A stretch of DNA of 64,000 nucleotides from Candidatus Nitrosocosmicus oleophilus (GTDB lineage Archaea > Thermoproteota > Nitrososphaeria > Nitrososphaerales > Nitrososphaeraceae), in contig NZ_CP012850.1 of NCBI RefSeq assembly GCF_000802205.1, positions 682,001 through 746,000 of the forward strand, written 5' to 3'. The notes beneath the pieces are model-generated. The model was not told the origin of the DNA. It saw nothing but the letters and a program-made list of their open reading frames with translations, and did not search any database. This document shows, piece by piece, positions 33,369 through 43,304 of this stretch. Each line of letters starts with the position of its first letter. The stretch's first letter is position 1. The position numbers were made by a program, and so were the translations under genes.

Positions 33369-34502
33369 ATGCCTAGACCCCATGGTGGTAGCTTAACAAA
33401 TAATTTTATAGATCTGTCTAGAATTGACAAGGATTTATTTACACTAGATGTGGATACTGGACTAAAAATGGAAATAGAGAATATTTCATTTGGAGTATTT
33501 AGCCCATTAAAAGGATTTTTAAATGAAGAAGATTTTACTAGCGTAGTAAAAAGAGGGAGATTATCTAATGATTTACCATGGACAATTCCTATTGTTTTAG
33601 ATGCCAATGAAGAGGTAGCAAAAAAAGTAAAAGATTCGTCCCAAGTTGCTTTACGTAACGACGGCCAAATTTTTGGAGTAATGCAGGTAGAAGACTTGTA
33701 TAAATTTGATAAAACTGAAAGCGCTAAATCCGTTTTTCAAACTGACGATCCATCACATCCCGGATTCAATAAATTTGTTACGATGCAGGATATACTTATT
33801 GCAGGAGAGGTTAAAACAGTCAGTACCACACCCAACAATAAATTTTTAGAGGACCTTCGCTTAACTCCTGCAGAATCTCGAAAAAAGATTGAAGATCGAG
33901 GTTGGAAAAGTACGGTTGCATTTCAAACCCGAAATGTTCCACATGTGGCTCACGAAATGTTGCAAAAAGCTGCATTAAACATTTACGATGGTTTATTTAT
34001 AAATCCTTTAATAGGTAAAAAAAAGGTAGGAGATTTTAAAGACGAAGTAATATTGAATTCTTATACGGTCTTGATAGATAATTATTATCCCAAATATAGA
34101 ATCATTTTTTCTACCTTACATACCGAAATGAAATATGCCGGACCAAGAGAAGCTATTCATCATGCCATTATGCGTCAAAATTTTGGATGCTCTCATATAA
34201 TAATAGGCAGGGATCATGCTGGTGTGGGTAATTATTATTCCCCATTTGCAGCTCACGATATTTTTAAAGATTATCCAGAACTTGAAATTGAACCTATCTT
34301 CTTTCCGGCCTTTTATTACTGTAAAAAATGTCAAAGCTATGTTAACGACCGCACATGTCCTCATTATTTGGACTATAGGGAAGAATTAAGTGGAACCAAA
34401 ATGCGAAAAATGTTTTCCTCAGGCGAATTACCACCTTCTCATCTAATGAGACCTGAAATTTCTAAAGTAATATTATCCTATCCAAGACCATTTGTAGAAT
34501 GA
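33369..34502 (+). CDS. sat: Sulfate adenylyltransferase (ATP sulfurylase)
   Basis: 377 residues, the usual length for archaeal and bacterial monofunctional Sat. It makes APS from ATP and sulfate. Active-site motifs are FQTRNVPHVAHE (QxRN), IIGRDHAGVG (GRDHAG) and a later MRKMFSSGELPP. A zinc knuckle (CKKC, then CPHY) precedes the last part, as in archaeal homologues. No APS kinase domain is fused. Start ATG 33369 (MPRPHGG). The partner is CysH upstream. Confidence 0.95.
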   Translation: MPRPHGGSLTNNFIDLSRIDKDLFTLDVDTGLKMEIENISFGVFSPLKGFLNEEDFTSVVKRGRLSNDLPWTIPIVLDANEEVAKKVKDSSQVALRNDGQIFGVMQVEDLYKFDKTESAKSVFQTDDPSHPGFNKFVTMQDILIAGEVKTVSTTPNNKFLEDLRLTPAESRKKIEDRGWKSTVAFQTRNVPHVAHEMLQKAALNIYDGLFINPLIGKKKVGDFKDEVILNSYTVLIDNYYPKYRIIFSTLHTEMKYAGPREAIHHAIMRQNFGCSHIIIGRDHAGVGNYYSPFAAHDIFKDYPELEIEPIFFPAFYYCKKCQSYVNDRTCPHYLDYREELSGTKMRKMFSSGELPPSHLMRPEISKVILSYPRPFVE

Positions 34503-34549
34503 TTTACTATACATTTTACAAATATATAATCGCATTATGAAGAATTAGT

Positions 34550-35305
34550 ATGATAATAAATTATAAATTTTCGAGTTATAATTTATCATATTACCACATT
34601 TTCTTAATTCTTGGTTTAGGTTTAACTATTGTTATGGTGGTGAGTATTTTTTCCCCAAATCCCTCATTCTCTCAATTAACTAATATTTCTCAAGAATTTC
34701 AAACAGCCAAAACCAATGTCTCAGAAAGTTTTGTTTTGCCTTTTAATGATACTAATACTGATAGACGGAATCCGGTTGAATATGTTTTTAATGAACCAAA
34801 GGTAAATAATTGGATTATCTCGATATATAACAATCTTAGCTATTACAATGATAATGCTTCTAAAACCATCATAAAAATTAAGGAGCCACCTCCTAGTGAG
34901 AAATTTATCGAATTGATGTTATTTGGTGATCAGTCAAAGAGATTTATAGTATCTGTGAATACAAATGACACTGGATATATGCGAATGTATGAAAACAATC
35001 AAAATGGATGGTCTACGGACGGTCCGGTAACCGTATCTCATGCCAATGTCCAAGGATTGTCTGTCACCAACGGAAAAAGGATTGTATTAGATAAACTTGG
35101 ATTAAACGGATTCGACGTGGGATCTATAGAAGTTTATGGAAAAGATGAACCTTCAATGTCTAATTCTACATTTGGGGGCTCTATCCAATTCGAAGTTCTC
35201 AATGGCAGTCTAACTGAATCTGTTCTTTACTATATGCCGTTAGTAATGATAGTAGGTGTAGGAGGAACCTTGATATTCTTGTTGTTTTGGAAAAAGCGAA
35301 ATTAA
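34550..35305 (+). CDS. Surface protein with N-terminal signal/anchor and C-terminal membrane helix
   Basis: 251 residues. The N-terminal hydrophobic segment (HIFLILGLGLTIVMVVSIF) is followed by an extracellular beta-rich part of about 170 residues with many Asn. It has no cysteines and contains EPPPSEKFIELMLFGDQSKR. A C-terminal helix (YYMPLVMIVGVGGTLIFLLF) ends in KKRN. This is a tail-anchored surface topology. I know no family. It lies 47 bp after sat on the same strand, so it may be co-transcribed, but no sulfur motif is visible. Confidence 0.72.
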   Translation: MIINYKFSSYNLSYYHIFLILGLGLTIVMVVSIFSPNPSFSQLTNISQEFQTAKTNVSESFVLPFNDTNTDRRNPVEYVFNEPKVNNWIISIYNNLSYYNDNASKTIIKIKEPPPSEKFIELMLFGDQSKRFIVSVNTNDTGYMRMYENNQNGWSTDGPVTVSHANVQGLSVTNGKRIVLDKLGLNGFDVGSIEVYGKDEPSMSNSTFGGSIQFEVLNGSLTESVLYYMPLVMIVGVGGTLIFLLFWKKRN

Positions 35306-35339
35306 AGTTATCAAGATGGGTGTCCAAAATACTAGAAAC

Positions 35340-36038
35340 TTAGACCTTTTTTATTTTTCTTTTTCTTGCTTTGGTTGTGTTTTCTTTGTTTTCTTTATAA
35401 TACTTGCAAATTTGTCTTAGATTACAGTAATTGCATTTTGGTTTTAGCGGAAGGCAGATATTTTGGCCGTACCTCACAAATGCAGAATTTAGCCTAATCC
35501 AGTGTTTTCTGTCTACCGATGCAGACAATTCCTTTTCTGTTTCTTCTGGGCTTTTTGTATTTACTATTCCTAATCTATTGCAAATTCTATGCACATGAGT
35601 ATCTACAGGTATGGCGGATTTTTGGAAGGCATACACGAGTACGCAATTTGCAGTTTTTCTTCCTACTCCTGGTAGTTTTAACAGTTCTTCTTCATTATTT
35701 GGTACTTGTCCATGAAATTCACTTTTTATAATATTTGCAACTTGTTTTATCCTAGCTGCCTTGATATTGTAAAAACCGACGGATGATATCTCCTTTTTAA
35801 TATCATCCAAATTCGCTTTAGAAATCTCTTCTACTCCTTCATATTTGTTAAATAGTTTTAAAAGCGCCTGCGTGGTATTTTCATCTCTTGTTCTAGCCGA
35901 AAGAATTGTGCCAATCAAAATTTTAAACGGATCTCCTTTTTCATTTTTATGAAGATCCTCTAAAGCTGTTAATCTCAAAAAGTTGTTGGTGTTTAAAGCA
36001 AATTCTATTTCACCAAGTATTTTTAAGATATCATACAT
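35340..36038 (-). CDS. nth: Endonuclease III (base-excision DNA glycosylase/AP lyase)
   Basis: 232 residues. The helix-hairpin-helix LPGVGRKTANCVLVYAF carries the catalytic Lys. The following VDTHVHRICNRLG carries the catalytic Asp. The C-terminal CLPLKPKCNYCNLRQIC has the C-x6-C-x2-C-x5-C cluster pattern for a [4Fe-4S]. It removes oxidised pyrimidines from DNA. The ATG at 36038 is 29 bp after the uL2 stop, so it is probably transcribed with rpl2. The tail is Lys/Arg rich. Confidence 0.94.
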   Translation of the reverse strand: MYDILKILGEIEFALNTNNFLRLTALEDLHKNEKGDPFKILIGTILSARTRDENTTQALLKLFNKYEGVEEISKANLDDIKKEISSVGFYNIKAARIKQVANIIKSEFHGQVPNNEEELLKLPGVGRKTANCVLVYAFQKSAIPVDTHVHRICNRLGIVNTKSPEETEKELSASVDRKHWIRLNSAFVRYGQNICLPLKPKCNYCNLRQICKYYKENKENTTKARKRKIKKV

Positions 36039-36067
36039 TACAATAAATTATTTTTGGATTTCTTAAT

Positions 36068-36799
36068 TTATTGTCTCTTTTTAATTCTTGCTCTTCCTGT
36101 CTTTCTGGGTGCAATGTTACCTACTTTGGCACCAGGTGGGGTATTTCTTGCTACAGACGATGGATGACCTATGTGTTGATGTCTTCCTCCACCATGAGGG
36201 TGATATACTGCTGCTTGAGCAATTCCTCTTACAACTGGGTATAATCTTCCTCTGGATTGCATATATTTCGCTTTATTACCTGCTTTAAGGAACGGTTTTT
36301 CTGATTTTCCACCTCCTGCAACAACTCCAATCATTGCACGACATTTAGGATTCATGTTTAGGATCATTCCTGACGGAAATTTCACCTTTACACTATCAAC
36401 TGAATGTGAAAATACTATTGCTGATGTTCCGGCTGCTTTTATCAATTTTCCACCGTCACCAATGTTTTTTTCAATATTACAAACAAGTGTTCCATCTGGT
36501 ATGGATCCTAAGTCTAGAATATTTTTAGACAAAGGTTTTGCTCCGTTTCCTATCTCAATTTTGCTTCCGACTGTTGTGCCTTCTGGGGCCGGAATATATG
36601 AATAATTATTGTCATCAAATTTAATTTTAGCAACTGGTGCATCTCTCCCTCTTTCATGTACCAAATCCATTACAATACCATGATGAACTTCATTAATCTC
36701 AAAATTAGGATATTTAGTGGGAGCTATTTTTCCAGTTATAATTGCTCTAAATTGCTTTCCTCCTTTCCCTCTTCTTCTTACTAATGTCCTCTTTCCCAA
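36068..36799 (-). CDS. rpl2: 50S ribosomal protein uL2
   Basis: 243 residues, full archaeal length. It binds 23S rRNA near the peptidyl-transferase centre. The signature HPHGGGRHQHIGHPSS near residue 200 holds the conserved His, and the C-terminal basic tail (PRKTGRARIKKRQ) is typical. It stands outside a ribosomal-protein operon here, with nth downstream, which is worth noting. The start is ATG 36799 (MGKRTLVRRRGKGG). Confidence 0.96.
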   Translation of the reverse strand: MGKRTLVRRRGKGGKQFRAIITGKIAPTKYPNFEINEVHHGIVMDLVHERGRDAPVAKIKFDDNNYSYIPAPEGTTVGSKIEIGNGAKPLSKNILDLGSIPDGTLVCNIEKNIGDGGKLIKAAGTSAIVFSHSVDSVKVKFPSGMILNMNPKCRAMIGVVAGGGKSEKPFLKAGNKAKYMQSRGRLYPVVRGIAQAAVYHPHGGGRHQHIGHPSSVARNTPPGAKVGNIAPRKTGRARIKKRQ

Positions 36800-36969
36800 T
36801 TAAATCTAATATATCGATCTCAACGGCCCGCTATTAAATTTATTCTTGATAGATTTAGGAATTTTAATAGTATGACGATTTCTATTATAATGGAATCAGA
36901 CACAACATTAATTTGAAATTTTCCAAATTAAAGAATATCTGAGAGAGAAATCAACCAATTCTTGATAAT

Positions 36970-36980
36970 AAAGTTATAAA
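36970..36980 (+). promoter_or_regulatory. TATA-like box that sets the CDC48 start
   Basis: AAGTTATAAAG is centred about 27 bp before ATG 37002, the spacing of a leaderless archaeal transcript. A TTG codon at 36984 in the same frame lies too close to be the start. Confidence 0.6.
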
Positions 36981-37001
36981 GAGTTGTGTAGTTATATAAT
37001 T

Positions 37002-39176
37002 ATGAGCCAAAACACCATATCACTAAAGGTGCTTGAAGCTTATACCCGAGATGTAGGCCGTGGTGTTGCTAGAATTGATTATGAATCTATGGATGCTTTG
37101 AGCGCATCTACAGGTGATGTCGTGGAAATTAAAGGTAAACGTAGAACAGTTGCAAAATGTTTGCCTCTTTATCCGTCGGACGAAGGTAAGGGTATACTCC
37201 GAGTTGATGGTCTGGTTAGAAATAATGCGGGTGTAGCTATAGGAGACACTATAATTGTTAGAAAGATTAAAGCTGTTCCTGCAGAAAAAGTCATAGTTGC
37301 ACCATTAGAAGCTATTCCTCCAATTGATGAACGATATTTAGCTGATGCTCTTGAAAGTGTACCATTAATCAAAGGCGACAATGTGATGGTGCCATATTTT
37401 GGTGGTAGACTTACATTTCAAGTCATAGGTGTCACTCCAGGTCCTGGTGTTGATGCCGTTTTAGTTACTCAAAAAACTGTATTTCATATTGCTGAAAGGG
37501 GAGAAACTCTTCGTGGAGTACCCCAAGTAACATACGAAGATATCGGTGGCTTAAAAGAGGAAGCCCAAAAAGTTCGTGAAATGATAGAACTGCCATTACG
37601 ACATCCAGAAATATTTGAAAAACTGGGTATCGAGGCACCAAAGGGAGTGTTGTTGTATGGACCTCCAGGTACCGGTAAAACCTTGTTGGCAAAAGCAGTG
37701 GCCAATGAAAGTAATGCACACTTCGTGAGTATTTCTGGTCCAGAAATAATGAGCAAATTCTACGGTGAATCTGAAGCAAGACTGCGTGAAATATTTAAAG
37801 AAACCAAAGAAAAGGCTCCTTCTATAATGTTTATCGATGAAATAGACTCTATAACTCCAAAGCGAGAAGAGGTAACAGGAGAAGTTGAAAGAAGAGTTGT
37901 ATCTCAGTTATTATCTTTGATGGATGGATTAGAAGCAAGAGGTAAAGTTATAGTTATCGCTGCCACAAATAGGCCAAATGCTATAGATCCAGCTCTAAGA
38001 AGACCTGGTCGATTTGACCGAGAAATTGAAATCAAAGTTCCTGATAAACGTGGTAGATTAGAAATCCTACAAATTCACACAAGAAACATGCCTTTAGAAT
38101 CAGATGTAAATCAAGAAAAAATAGCATCTGTAAGTCATGGTTTTGTTGGTGCAGATTTGGAATACCTCTGTAAGGAAGCTGCGATGAAATGTCTTAGACG
38201 ATTGTTACCTGAACTTAACTTGGAAGATGAGAAAATAAATCCTGAAGTATTGAATAAGTTAATTGTTACCATGTCTGACTTTGAAAATGCTCTTAAAGAA
38301 GTGATGCCATCTGCCATGAGGGAAGTTTATCTGGAATCTCCCGATGTTGAATGGAATGATATAGGTGGATTAGATGATGTTAAACGAGAGTTACAGGAAG
38401 CAGTGGAATGGCCGTTAAGGTACCCAGATCTTTATACAAAACTTGGCCACTCTAATCCCAAAGGAATTCTGATGCATGGTCCCTCTGGTACCGGAAAAAC
38501 TATGCTTGCCAAGGCAGTCGCAACAGAATCTGAATCTAATTTCATTAGCGTAAAAGGACCAGAATTATTGTCAAAATGGGTTGGCGAATCTGAAAGAGGG
38601 ATCAGAGAAATTTTCCGACGAGCAAGACAAGCTGCACCATGTGTTGTTTTCTTTGATGAAATAGATTCGATCGCACCAGTAAGAGGACTGGGAGGTGACA
38701 GCATGGTGACTGAAAGAGTCGTTTCCCAACTATTAACCGAATTGGATGGAATTCAACAATTAACCAGTGTGGTTATTATTGCCGCAACTAACCGATCGGA
38801 CATGATAGATCCTGCATTGTTAAGACCAGGTAGGTTTGACAAGATAGTATATGTGCCTTTACCTGACAAGGCTACAAGAAAGAAAATATTGGAGATTCAT
38901 TCATTAGAAAAACCTATTTCTGACATCGTTGATTTCGATAGAATCGCTGAAATTACAGATGGATTTAGCGGAGCTGATGTATCTGCTGTTTCAAATACGG
39001 CGGTTTCACTCGTGTTGCATGAGTATCTTCAAAAATATAGTAATCCTGAAGACGCTGCAAAACACGCAACAGAGGCACATGTTACAATGAAACATTTCGA
39101 AGATGCTGTAAAGAAGATAAAAACTCAAAGAGATAGTAAGTCGGGTGAGAAAGTTACAGTACCTTATTACAGGTAA
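37002..39176 (+). CDS. CDC48/VCP-type AAA ATPase
   Basis: 724 residues. An N-terminal double-psi barrel/CDC48 domain covers about residues 1-185. AAA D1 has Walker [11 protein letters not shown], Walker B FIDEID and an arginine finger region. AAA D2 has Walker [11 protein letters not shown] (Ser for the usual second Pro) and Walker B FFDEID. It acts as a hexameric unfoldase feeding the proteasome and remodelling complexes. The start is taken as ATG 37002 because of the promoter spacing, not TTG 36984. The C-terminus (VTVPYYR) has no clear HbYX motif. It is a single gene. Confidence 0.95.
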   Translation: MSQNTISLKVLEAYTRDVGRGVARIDYESMDALSASTGDVVEIKGKRRTVAKCLPLYPSDEGKGILRVDGLVRNNAGVAIGDTIIVRKIKAVPAEKVIVAPLEAIPPIDERYLADALESVPLIKGDNVMVPYFGGRLTFQVIGVTPGPGVDAVLVTQKTVFHIAERGETLRGVPQVTYEDIGGLKEEAQKVREMIELPLRHPEIFEKLGIEAPKGVLLYGPPGTGKTLLAKAVANESNAHFVSISGPEIMSKFYGESEARLREIFKETKEKAPSIMFIDEIDSITPKREEVTGEVERRVVSQLLSLMDGLEARGKVIVIAATNRPNAIDPALRRPGRFDREIEIKVPDKRGRLEILQIHTRNMPLESDVNQEKIASVSHGFVGADLEYLCKEAAMKCLRRLLPELNLEDEKINPEVLNKLIVTMSDFENALKEVMPSAMREVYLESPDVEWNDIGGLDDVKRELQEAVEWPLRYPDLYTKLGHSNPKGILMHGPSGTGKTMLAKAVATESESNFISVKGPELLSKWVGESERGIREIFRRARQAAPCVVFFDEIDSIAPVRGLGGDSMVTERVVSQLLTELDGIQQLTSVVIIAATNRSDMIDPALLRPGRFDKIVYVPLPDKATRKKILEIHSLEKPISDIVDFDRIAEITDGFSGADVSAVSNTAVSLVLHEYLQKYSNPEDAAKHATEAHVTMKHFEDAVKKIKTQRDSKSGEKVTVPYYR

Positions 39177-39357
39177 TTTTTTCTATTTTCTTCCATATTT
39201 TGATTTCTTTATTAGTTGAAAAAAGTTGTATTCTTATATTTTTTATTGATATTGCATAAAAATTATTATAAATTATTTAACATAATTATTAAAATGAAAA
39301 TAATTTTTAAGGGCAATGTTTTTAAGTATAATTTCTTGAATAACTTTCACAAAAAGA

Positions 39358-40716
39358 ATGGTTGAAAATGCACTACAGATTATTCAAAACAAAGTAACGT
39401 TATCTAAGATTAATCGTTTCTTTACAGACGAAGAAATTAGCCAGTTGGTTGAAAAATATGGGACTCCGTTATATCTAGTAGACGAAGAGGCTCTGCATGA
39501 TAAAGTCTTAGAACTTAACAGAGCTTATGAAAAATTCCATGGTCATGTAAAGATTGCTTATTCAATTAAAGCCAATTTTAATCCCTCTATACTTAGAACA
39601 TTCGTGAAAGACAATATTACTTTTGATCTTACTTCTCTGGGAGAATTGTTTTTTATACGGGAATTAAACATTAATCCTGAAAATATTGTCTACACAAGTG
39701 TAACAGAGGAACTAGATGAGTATAAACAGGTCCTTTCTTACGGGGTTACGAGAATTGTCGTAAGTTCTTACTTTGGATTAGTTAATTTGGCTCAAGCTGC
39801 TAACGTTGTTGGCATTATTCCTAAAGTAATGGTACGTATGAATCCTGAAGTAGGCGTTAAAGCTGAGGTGCGTGCATCTTACAAAAATGGCAAATTTGGA
39901 GTTCCTTTAAACGGTGGGAAAGTTGATTCAGCTTATTTCATTGTTAAATCCATTTTCAATAATCCCTTGTTGGAGTTTGAAGGTTTTCATTTTCATTTGG
40001 GGTCTCAAATTACTGACTTTGTATGTTATGTTAATGCTCTAGACCGACTAAATTCGTTATTAAATAAACTAAAAAAAGAGATCCCAAATTTTTCATTAAA
40101 AACACTCGATATTGGTGGCGGGACTCCTGTATTTTATAACGAGCCCGTTCCTACCCCAAGTGAAATGTCCTCTGTATATATAGAAAAACTGAATAATCTA
40201 GTGTCCTCTCATGGTAAATTTACGCTAATGATAGAGAGTGGTAGATACCTAGTTGCAGAATCATCTATAATGGTTTCAAAAATTGTAAACACTAAAGAAT
40301 ACAATGATCATAAAATAGTTATTTTAGATACAGGATACCATCTTTTGTTAGATGCTGCTTTACTTAAACAAGAATATCCTCAGGAAGTAATATCAACCAA
40401 AAACAATAACAATCATCTTTACTTTTCCGATTCTAACAAACAGTATACTGGGAAGAATATTCATCTTGTGGGAAGGTTGTGTGATACGTTGGATGTTTTT
40501 CCTACCTCCAAACTATCCGACCTGTCATATGCTAACATTGGGAATTATGTTTTGTTTTATAATGTGGGAGCCTATTCTCTAGTGTTTAATATGCCCTTTC
40601 ATTGTCAAACTAAGCCCCCAGTTCTGATGAAAACTTGTGAAGGCGATATAAAATTAATAAGAAAAGGTACCTCTTATAAGGATCTTTATGAAGAAGAAGG
40701 CGGCCTAATTTCATAA
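39358..40716 (+). CDS. Diaminopimelate decarboxylase-family PLP enzyme
   Basis: 452 residues, full length for fold III (alanine racemase-like) decarboxylases. The PLP Lys lies in AYSIKANFNP. Also present are the NGKFGVP and FHFHLGSQI segments, DIGGGTPV for phosphate binding, ESGRYLVAES, the substrate Cys-Asp in RLCDTLDVF and the Tyr in GAYS. LysA is the closest guess. Nitrososphaeria make lysine by the LysW/aminoadipate route, so another substrate such as a carboxy-polyamine or an arginine/ornithine-like compound is possible. The ATG 39358 follows a TTTTTAAGTATAA box at about 39319-39331. Acylphosphatase follows 26 bp later. Confidence 0.82.
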   Translation: MVENALQIIQNKVTLSKINRFFTDEEISQLVEKYGTPLYLVDEEALHDKVLELNRAYEKFHGHVKIAYSIKANFNPSILRTFVKDNITFDLTSLGELFFIRELNINPENIVYTSVTEELDEYKQVLSYGVTRIVVSSYFGLVNLAQAANVVGIIPKVMVRMNPEVGVKAEVRASYKNGKFGVPLNGGKVDSAYFIVKSIFNNPLLEFEGFHFHLGSQITDFVCYVNALDRLNSLLNKLKKEIPNFSLKTLDIGGGTPVFYNEPVPTPSEMSSVYIEKLNNLVSSHGKFTLMIESGRYLVAESSIMVSKIVNTKEYNDHKIVILDTGYHLLLDAALLKQEYPQEVISTKNNNNHLYFSDSNKQYTGKNIHLVGRLCDTLDVFPTSKLSDLSYANIGNYVLFYNVGAYSLVFNMPFHCQTKPPVLMKTCEGDIKLIRKGTSYKDLYEEEGGLIS

Positions 40717-40742
40717 CTTTTTGTATGTGATTCGAATATCAC

Positions 40743-41045
40743 GTGGTGATTTTGACTTTGATAAATTATACTAGAGTCCATATTTTTGTAAGCGGAAAGG
40801 TACAGGGAGTATATTATCGTCAAAACACTGCTCAAAAAGCAGAGGAGCTAGGCATCGTTGGTTGGGTTAGAAATTTGTCCGACGGACGGGTAGAATCTGT
40901 AATGGAGGGTTTGGATGTCAATATTGATAAAATGCTTAGTTGGTGTAAGTTTGGACCTAAAGATGCCTTAGTGACAGATATTAAAATTATGAATGAGGAA
41001 TATAAGAAGGAGTTTTCTACTTTTGATATCGTCAAAACACTTTAG
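40743..41045 (+). CDS. acyP: Acylphosphatase
   Basis: About 100 residues. It hydrolyses acyl-phosphates such as carbamoyl or aminoacyl phosphate. The family signature VQGVYYRQNTAQKAEELGI has the catalytic Arg, and GWVRNLSDGRVE has the catalytic Asn. GTG 40743 is the reported start, with GTG 40746 and TTG 40758 as options; the conserved domain begins after residue 10. A short hairpin (GTGAT-TCGAAT-ATCAC at 40727-40742) sits right before it. It is probably co-transcribed with the decarboxylase. Confidence 0.93.
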   Translation: MVILTLINYTRVHIFVSGKVQGVYYRQNTAQKAEELGIVGWVRNLSDGRVESVMEGLDVNIDKMLSWCKFGPKDALVTDIKIMNEEYKKEFSTFDIVKTL

Positions 41046-41168
41046 ATGCATGATGAATGCTCCTCTAATGAGTAATACTTTTAGTTTTAATTTTAGAATA
41101 TTTTAGAATATTGTTACTGTTTTGTTTTTCCAATACTACCTTATAACTTAAATTAACTTAAATGAGCG

Positions 41169-41969
41169 TTACGGTCTTACTAATATGTTATTTTTCTCTA
41201 GGTATTTTTTAACATCTTTTAGCTTTGCCTTATTAAAATGGAACAGAGATGCTGCCAATGCTGCATCGACATCTGTTTTTTTATACACTTTTAGTATATC
41301 ATCAACCGATCCGCAGCCTCCTGAGGCTATAACAGGAATGTTTATTTTATCACAAATCGAATTAATTAATTCAATATCGTATCCATTTTCTGTCCCGTCT
41401 GTATCTATGCTTGTCAAAAGTATTTCTCCTGCTCCCATTTTTTCAACTTTTTTGGCCCATTCGATCGCATCAATACCTGTAGATTTTTTCCCACCAAAAA
41501 TCTTGATTTCAAACCAATATTTTTTCCCATCCTTGGAAAAAAAATATTTTCCACCTTGATCATAGTTTCTTTTTACATCCAAAGCAACTACTATACACTG
41601 CTTTCCGAAAATACACATTAATTCCTGGATCAATTCTGGATCTACTACTGCTGCGGTATTTATTGAAACCCTGTCTGCACCACTTAAGAGTAGATTGCGT
41701 GCATCTTCCAATGTTTTTATGCCGCCCCCAACCGTAAAGGGTATGTTTATTACACTAGCTACATTTTTTACAATATCTTTCATTGTTTTACGATGTTCTT
41801 CAGCCGCAGTAATATCTAAAAATATTAATTCATCGGCGCCTTCGTCGCTATATTGTTTGGCTAATTTGACAGGATCTCCCGCATCTTTTAGTTCCTTAAA
41901 GTTAATACCCTTTACAACTCTACCCTTATTTACATCCAGACAGGGAATGATTCTTTTTGCCACTGCCAT
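41169..41969 (-). CDS. hisF: Imidazole glycerol phosphate synthase subunit HisF
   Basis: 266 residues, a (beta/alpha)8 barrel cyclase. With HisH it forms imidazole glycerol phosphate and AICAR. The catalytic Asp pair is seen in IPCLDVNKGRVVKG near residue 12 and in VVALDVKRN near residue 130. Phosphate sites are GGGIKTLED and ASGGCGSVDD. The start ATG 41969 lies 1 nt after the hisA stop. It is last in the cluster HAD-hisB-hisH-hisA-hisF. Confidence 0.97.
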   Translation of the reverse strand: MAVAKRIIPCLDVNKGRVVKGINFKELKDAGDPVKLAKQYSDEGADELIFLDITAAEEHRKTMKDIVKNVASVINIPFTVGGGIKTLEDARNLLLSGADRVSINTAAVVDPELIQELMCIFGKQCIVVALDVKRNYDQGGKYFFSKDGKKYWFEIKIFGGKKSTGIDAIEWAKKVEKMGAGEILLTSIDTDGTENGYDIELINSICDKINIPVIASGGCGSVDDILKVYKKTDVDAALAASLFHFNKAKLKDVKKYLEKNNILVRP

Positions 41970-41970
41970 T

Positions 41971-42687
41971 TTAAATCAATTCTTGAACATGTTCTATTTT
42001 CAATTTCTCGTCATACAATGCTTTCCCTAAGATTACTGCATAACAATTAACGTTCCTTAACTTTAATATATCTATTATATTGCTAACTCCTCCGCTAGAA
42101 ACTATTTTTATGTCTTTAAAGGTATTATTTATTTTAATTAGTGTTTCTATATCAGGACCTTCCAAAGTGCCATCTTTGCCAATGTTTGTTAACAAGAACT
42201 CATTAATACCCAGTTCTTGATAAAACCTGATGGCATCAAATAGTTTTATGCCTGAAAATTCCTTCCATCCAGAGATCATTACATTTTCTTCGTTATGATC
42301 TACTGAAATTATGATCCGATTTAGTCTTTTCTTTGATATCTTTTGTATCATCTCAGGTTGTTTGAAGGCAAATGTTCCTATGACAACCTTGATTGGTTTT
42401 TTGATATCTAAGAATCTATTTATACTGTTAATAGTTCGGATACCACCTGCAACCTGTACTGGAATGTTTACCGAATCAATAATCTTTAATATTATTTCGC
42501 TATTGTTCTTTCCCGTATTCAAAGCTGCATTTAGATCAACTATGTGTAACATATCGACCCCTTCGGATTCCCATTTTTTTGCTACTTCTAATGGATTGTC
42601 ACCGTACACGGTTTTATTTTCTAATTTACCGTTAACCAATCTTACTACTTGGCCATCTAATAGATCAATTGCTGCGATGCTTTTCAT
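41971..42687 (-). CDS. hisA: Phosphoribosylformimino-AICAR-phosphate isomerase HisA
   Basis: 238 residues from ATG 42687, which overlaps the hisH stop as ATGA. This start gives MKSIAAIDLLDGQVVRL; an in-frame codon 15 bp further upstream exists but lies within hisH. It is a (beta/alpha)8 barrel with catalytic Asp in AAIDLLDG and the second acid in DGTLEGPD, plus phosphate sites AGGIRTIN and SSGGVSN. It isomerises ProFAR to PRFAR for HisF-HisH. Confidence 0.96.
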   Translation of the reverse strand: MKSIAAIDLLDGQVVRLVNGKLENKTVYGDNPLEVAKKWESEGVDMLHIVDLNAALNTGKNNSEIILKIIDSVNIPVQVAGGIRTINSINRFLDIKKPIKVVIGTFAFKQPEMIQKISKKRLNRIIISVDHNEENVMISGWKEFSGIKLFDAIRFYQELGINEFLLTNIGKDGTLEGPDIETLIKINNTFKDIKIVSSGGVSNIIDILKLRNVNCYAVILGKALYDEKLKIEHVQELI

Positions 42688-43301
42688 TTTGATCGTTTGC
42701 AAATATTTATAAAGTTTTTAATCATTTTTTCGCCAGTTGTACTTGATTTTTCTGGATGAAACTGCGTACAATAAATACTGTCAATTTCTATTGAGGCCGG
42801 GATGTGTACTCCATAATTCGATTTTGATGTTATTATGTCGCTATTTTTAGGTTTAGTATAATAAGAATGTACAAAATATACCCAAGATTTATTTGGTATT
42901 CCTTCAAATAATTTACTCTTCTTGTCTGTTATCTCCAAACTATTCCATCCAATATGAGGGATTTTTACCAAGTTTTTGGGTAGGGACAACACTTCTCCTT
43001 CAATTATGTCAAGTCCTGCTAATTGTCCCTCTTCGCTTTTCTCAAATAACATCTCCATTCCCAAGCATATTCCCAAAACTGGAATGTTTTTTTCAATAAA
43101 TCGGGAGAATCCTGTTTTACATTTATTTATTGAAATAATTGCTGGATCAAAATTTCCGACACCGGGTAATACTATTCCATCCACTTCTGATGATTCTTCA
43201 AAATCATTTATGATTGATACTTGTGCTCCGTTTCTTTGCAAGGAAGATTGAAGACTAAAAATGTTTCCTGCTCCATAATCAAAAATTGATATTTTCACCA
43301 T
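42684..43301 (-). CDS. hisH: Imidazole glycerol phosphate synthase glutaminase subunit HisH
   Basis: 205 residues, a class I glutamine amidotransferase. The nucleophile Cys is in PVLGICLGMEMLFE, and the His-Glu pair is in TQFHPEKSS near the C-terminus. It supplies ammonia to HisF. The 4-bp overlap with hisA and the 3-bp gap to hisB show a tight operon. A GAGNIF segment near the N-terminus (DYGAGNIFSLQ) is typical of the family. Confidence 0.97.
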   Translation of the reverse strand: MVKISIFDYGAGNIFSLQSSLQRNGAQVSIINDFEESSEVDGIVLPGVGNFDPAIISINKCKTGFSRFIEKNIPVLGICLGMEMLFEKSEEGQLAGLDIIEGEVLSLPKNLVKIPHIGWNSLEITDKKSKLFEGIPNKSWVYFVHSYYTKPKNSDIITSKSNYGVHIPASIEIDSIYCTQFHPEKSSTTGEKMIKNFINICKRSK

Positions 43302-43304
43302 ATG

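Noticed and set aside
36984-37001. TTG start giving a CDC48 with six extra residues
   Set aside because: It lies only about 9 bp after the centre of the TATA-like box. ATG 37002 has the normal spacing and the family's usual N-terminus.
40727-40742. T-arm-like hairpin GTGAT-TCGAAT-ATCAC as part of a tRNA
   Set aside because: No acceptor, D or anticodon arm can be formed around it, and it sits between two closely spaced genes.
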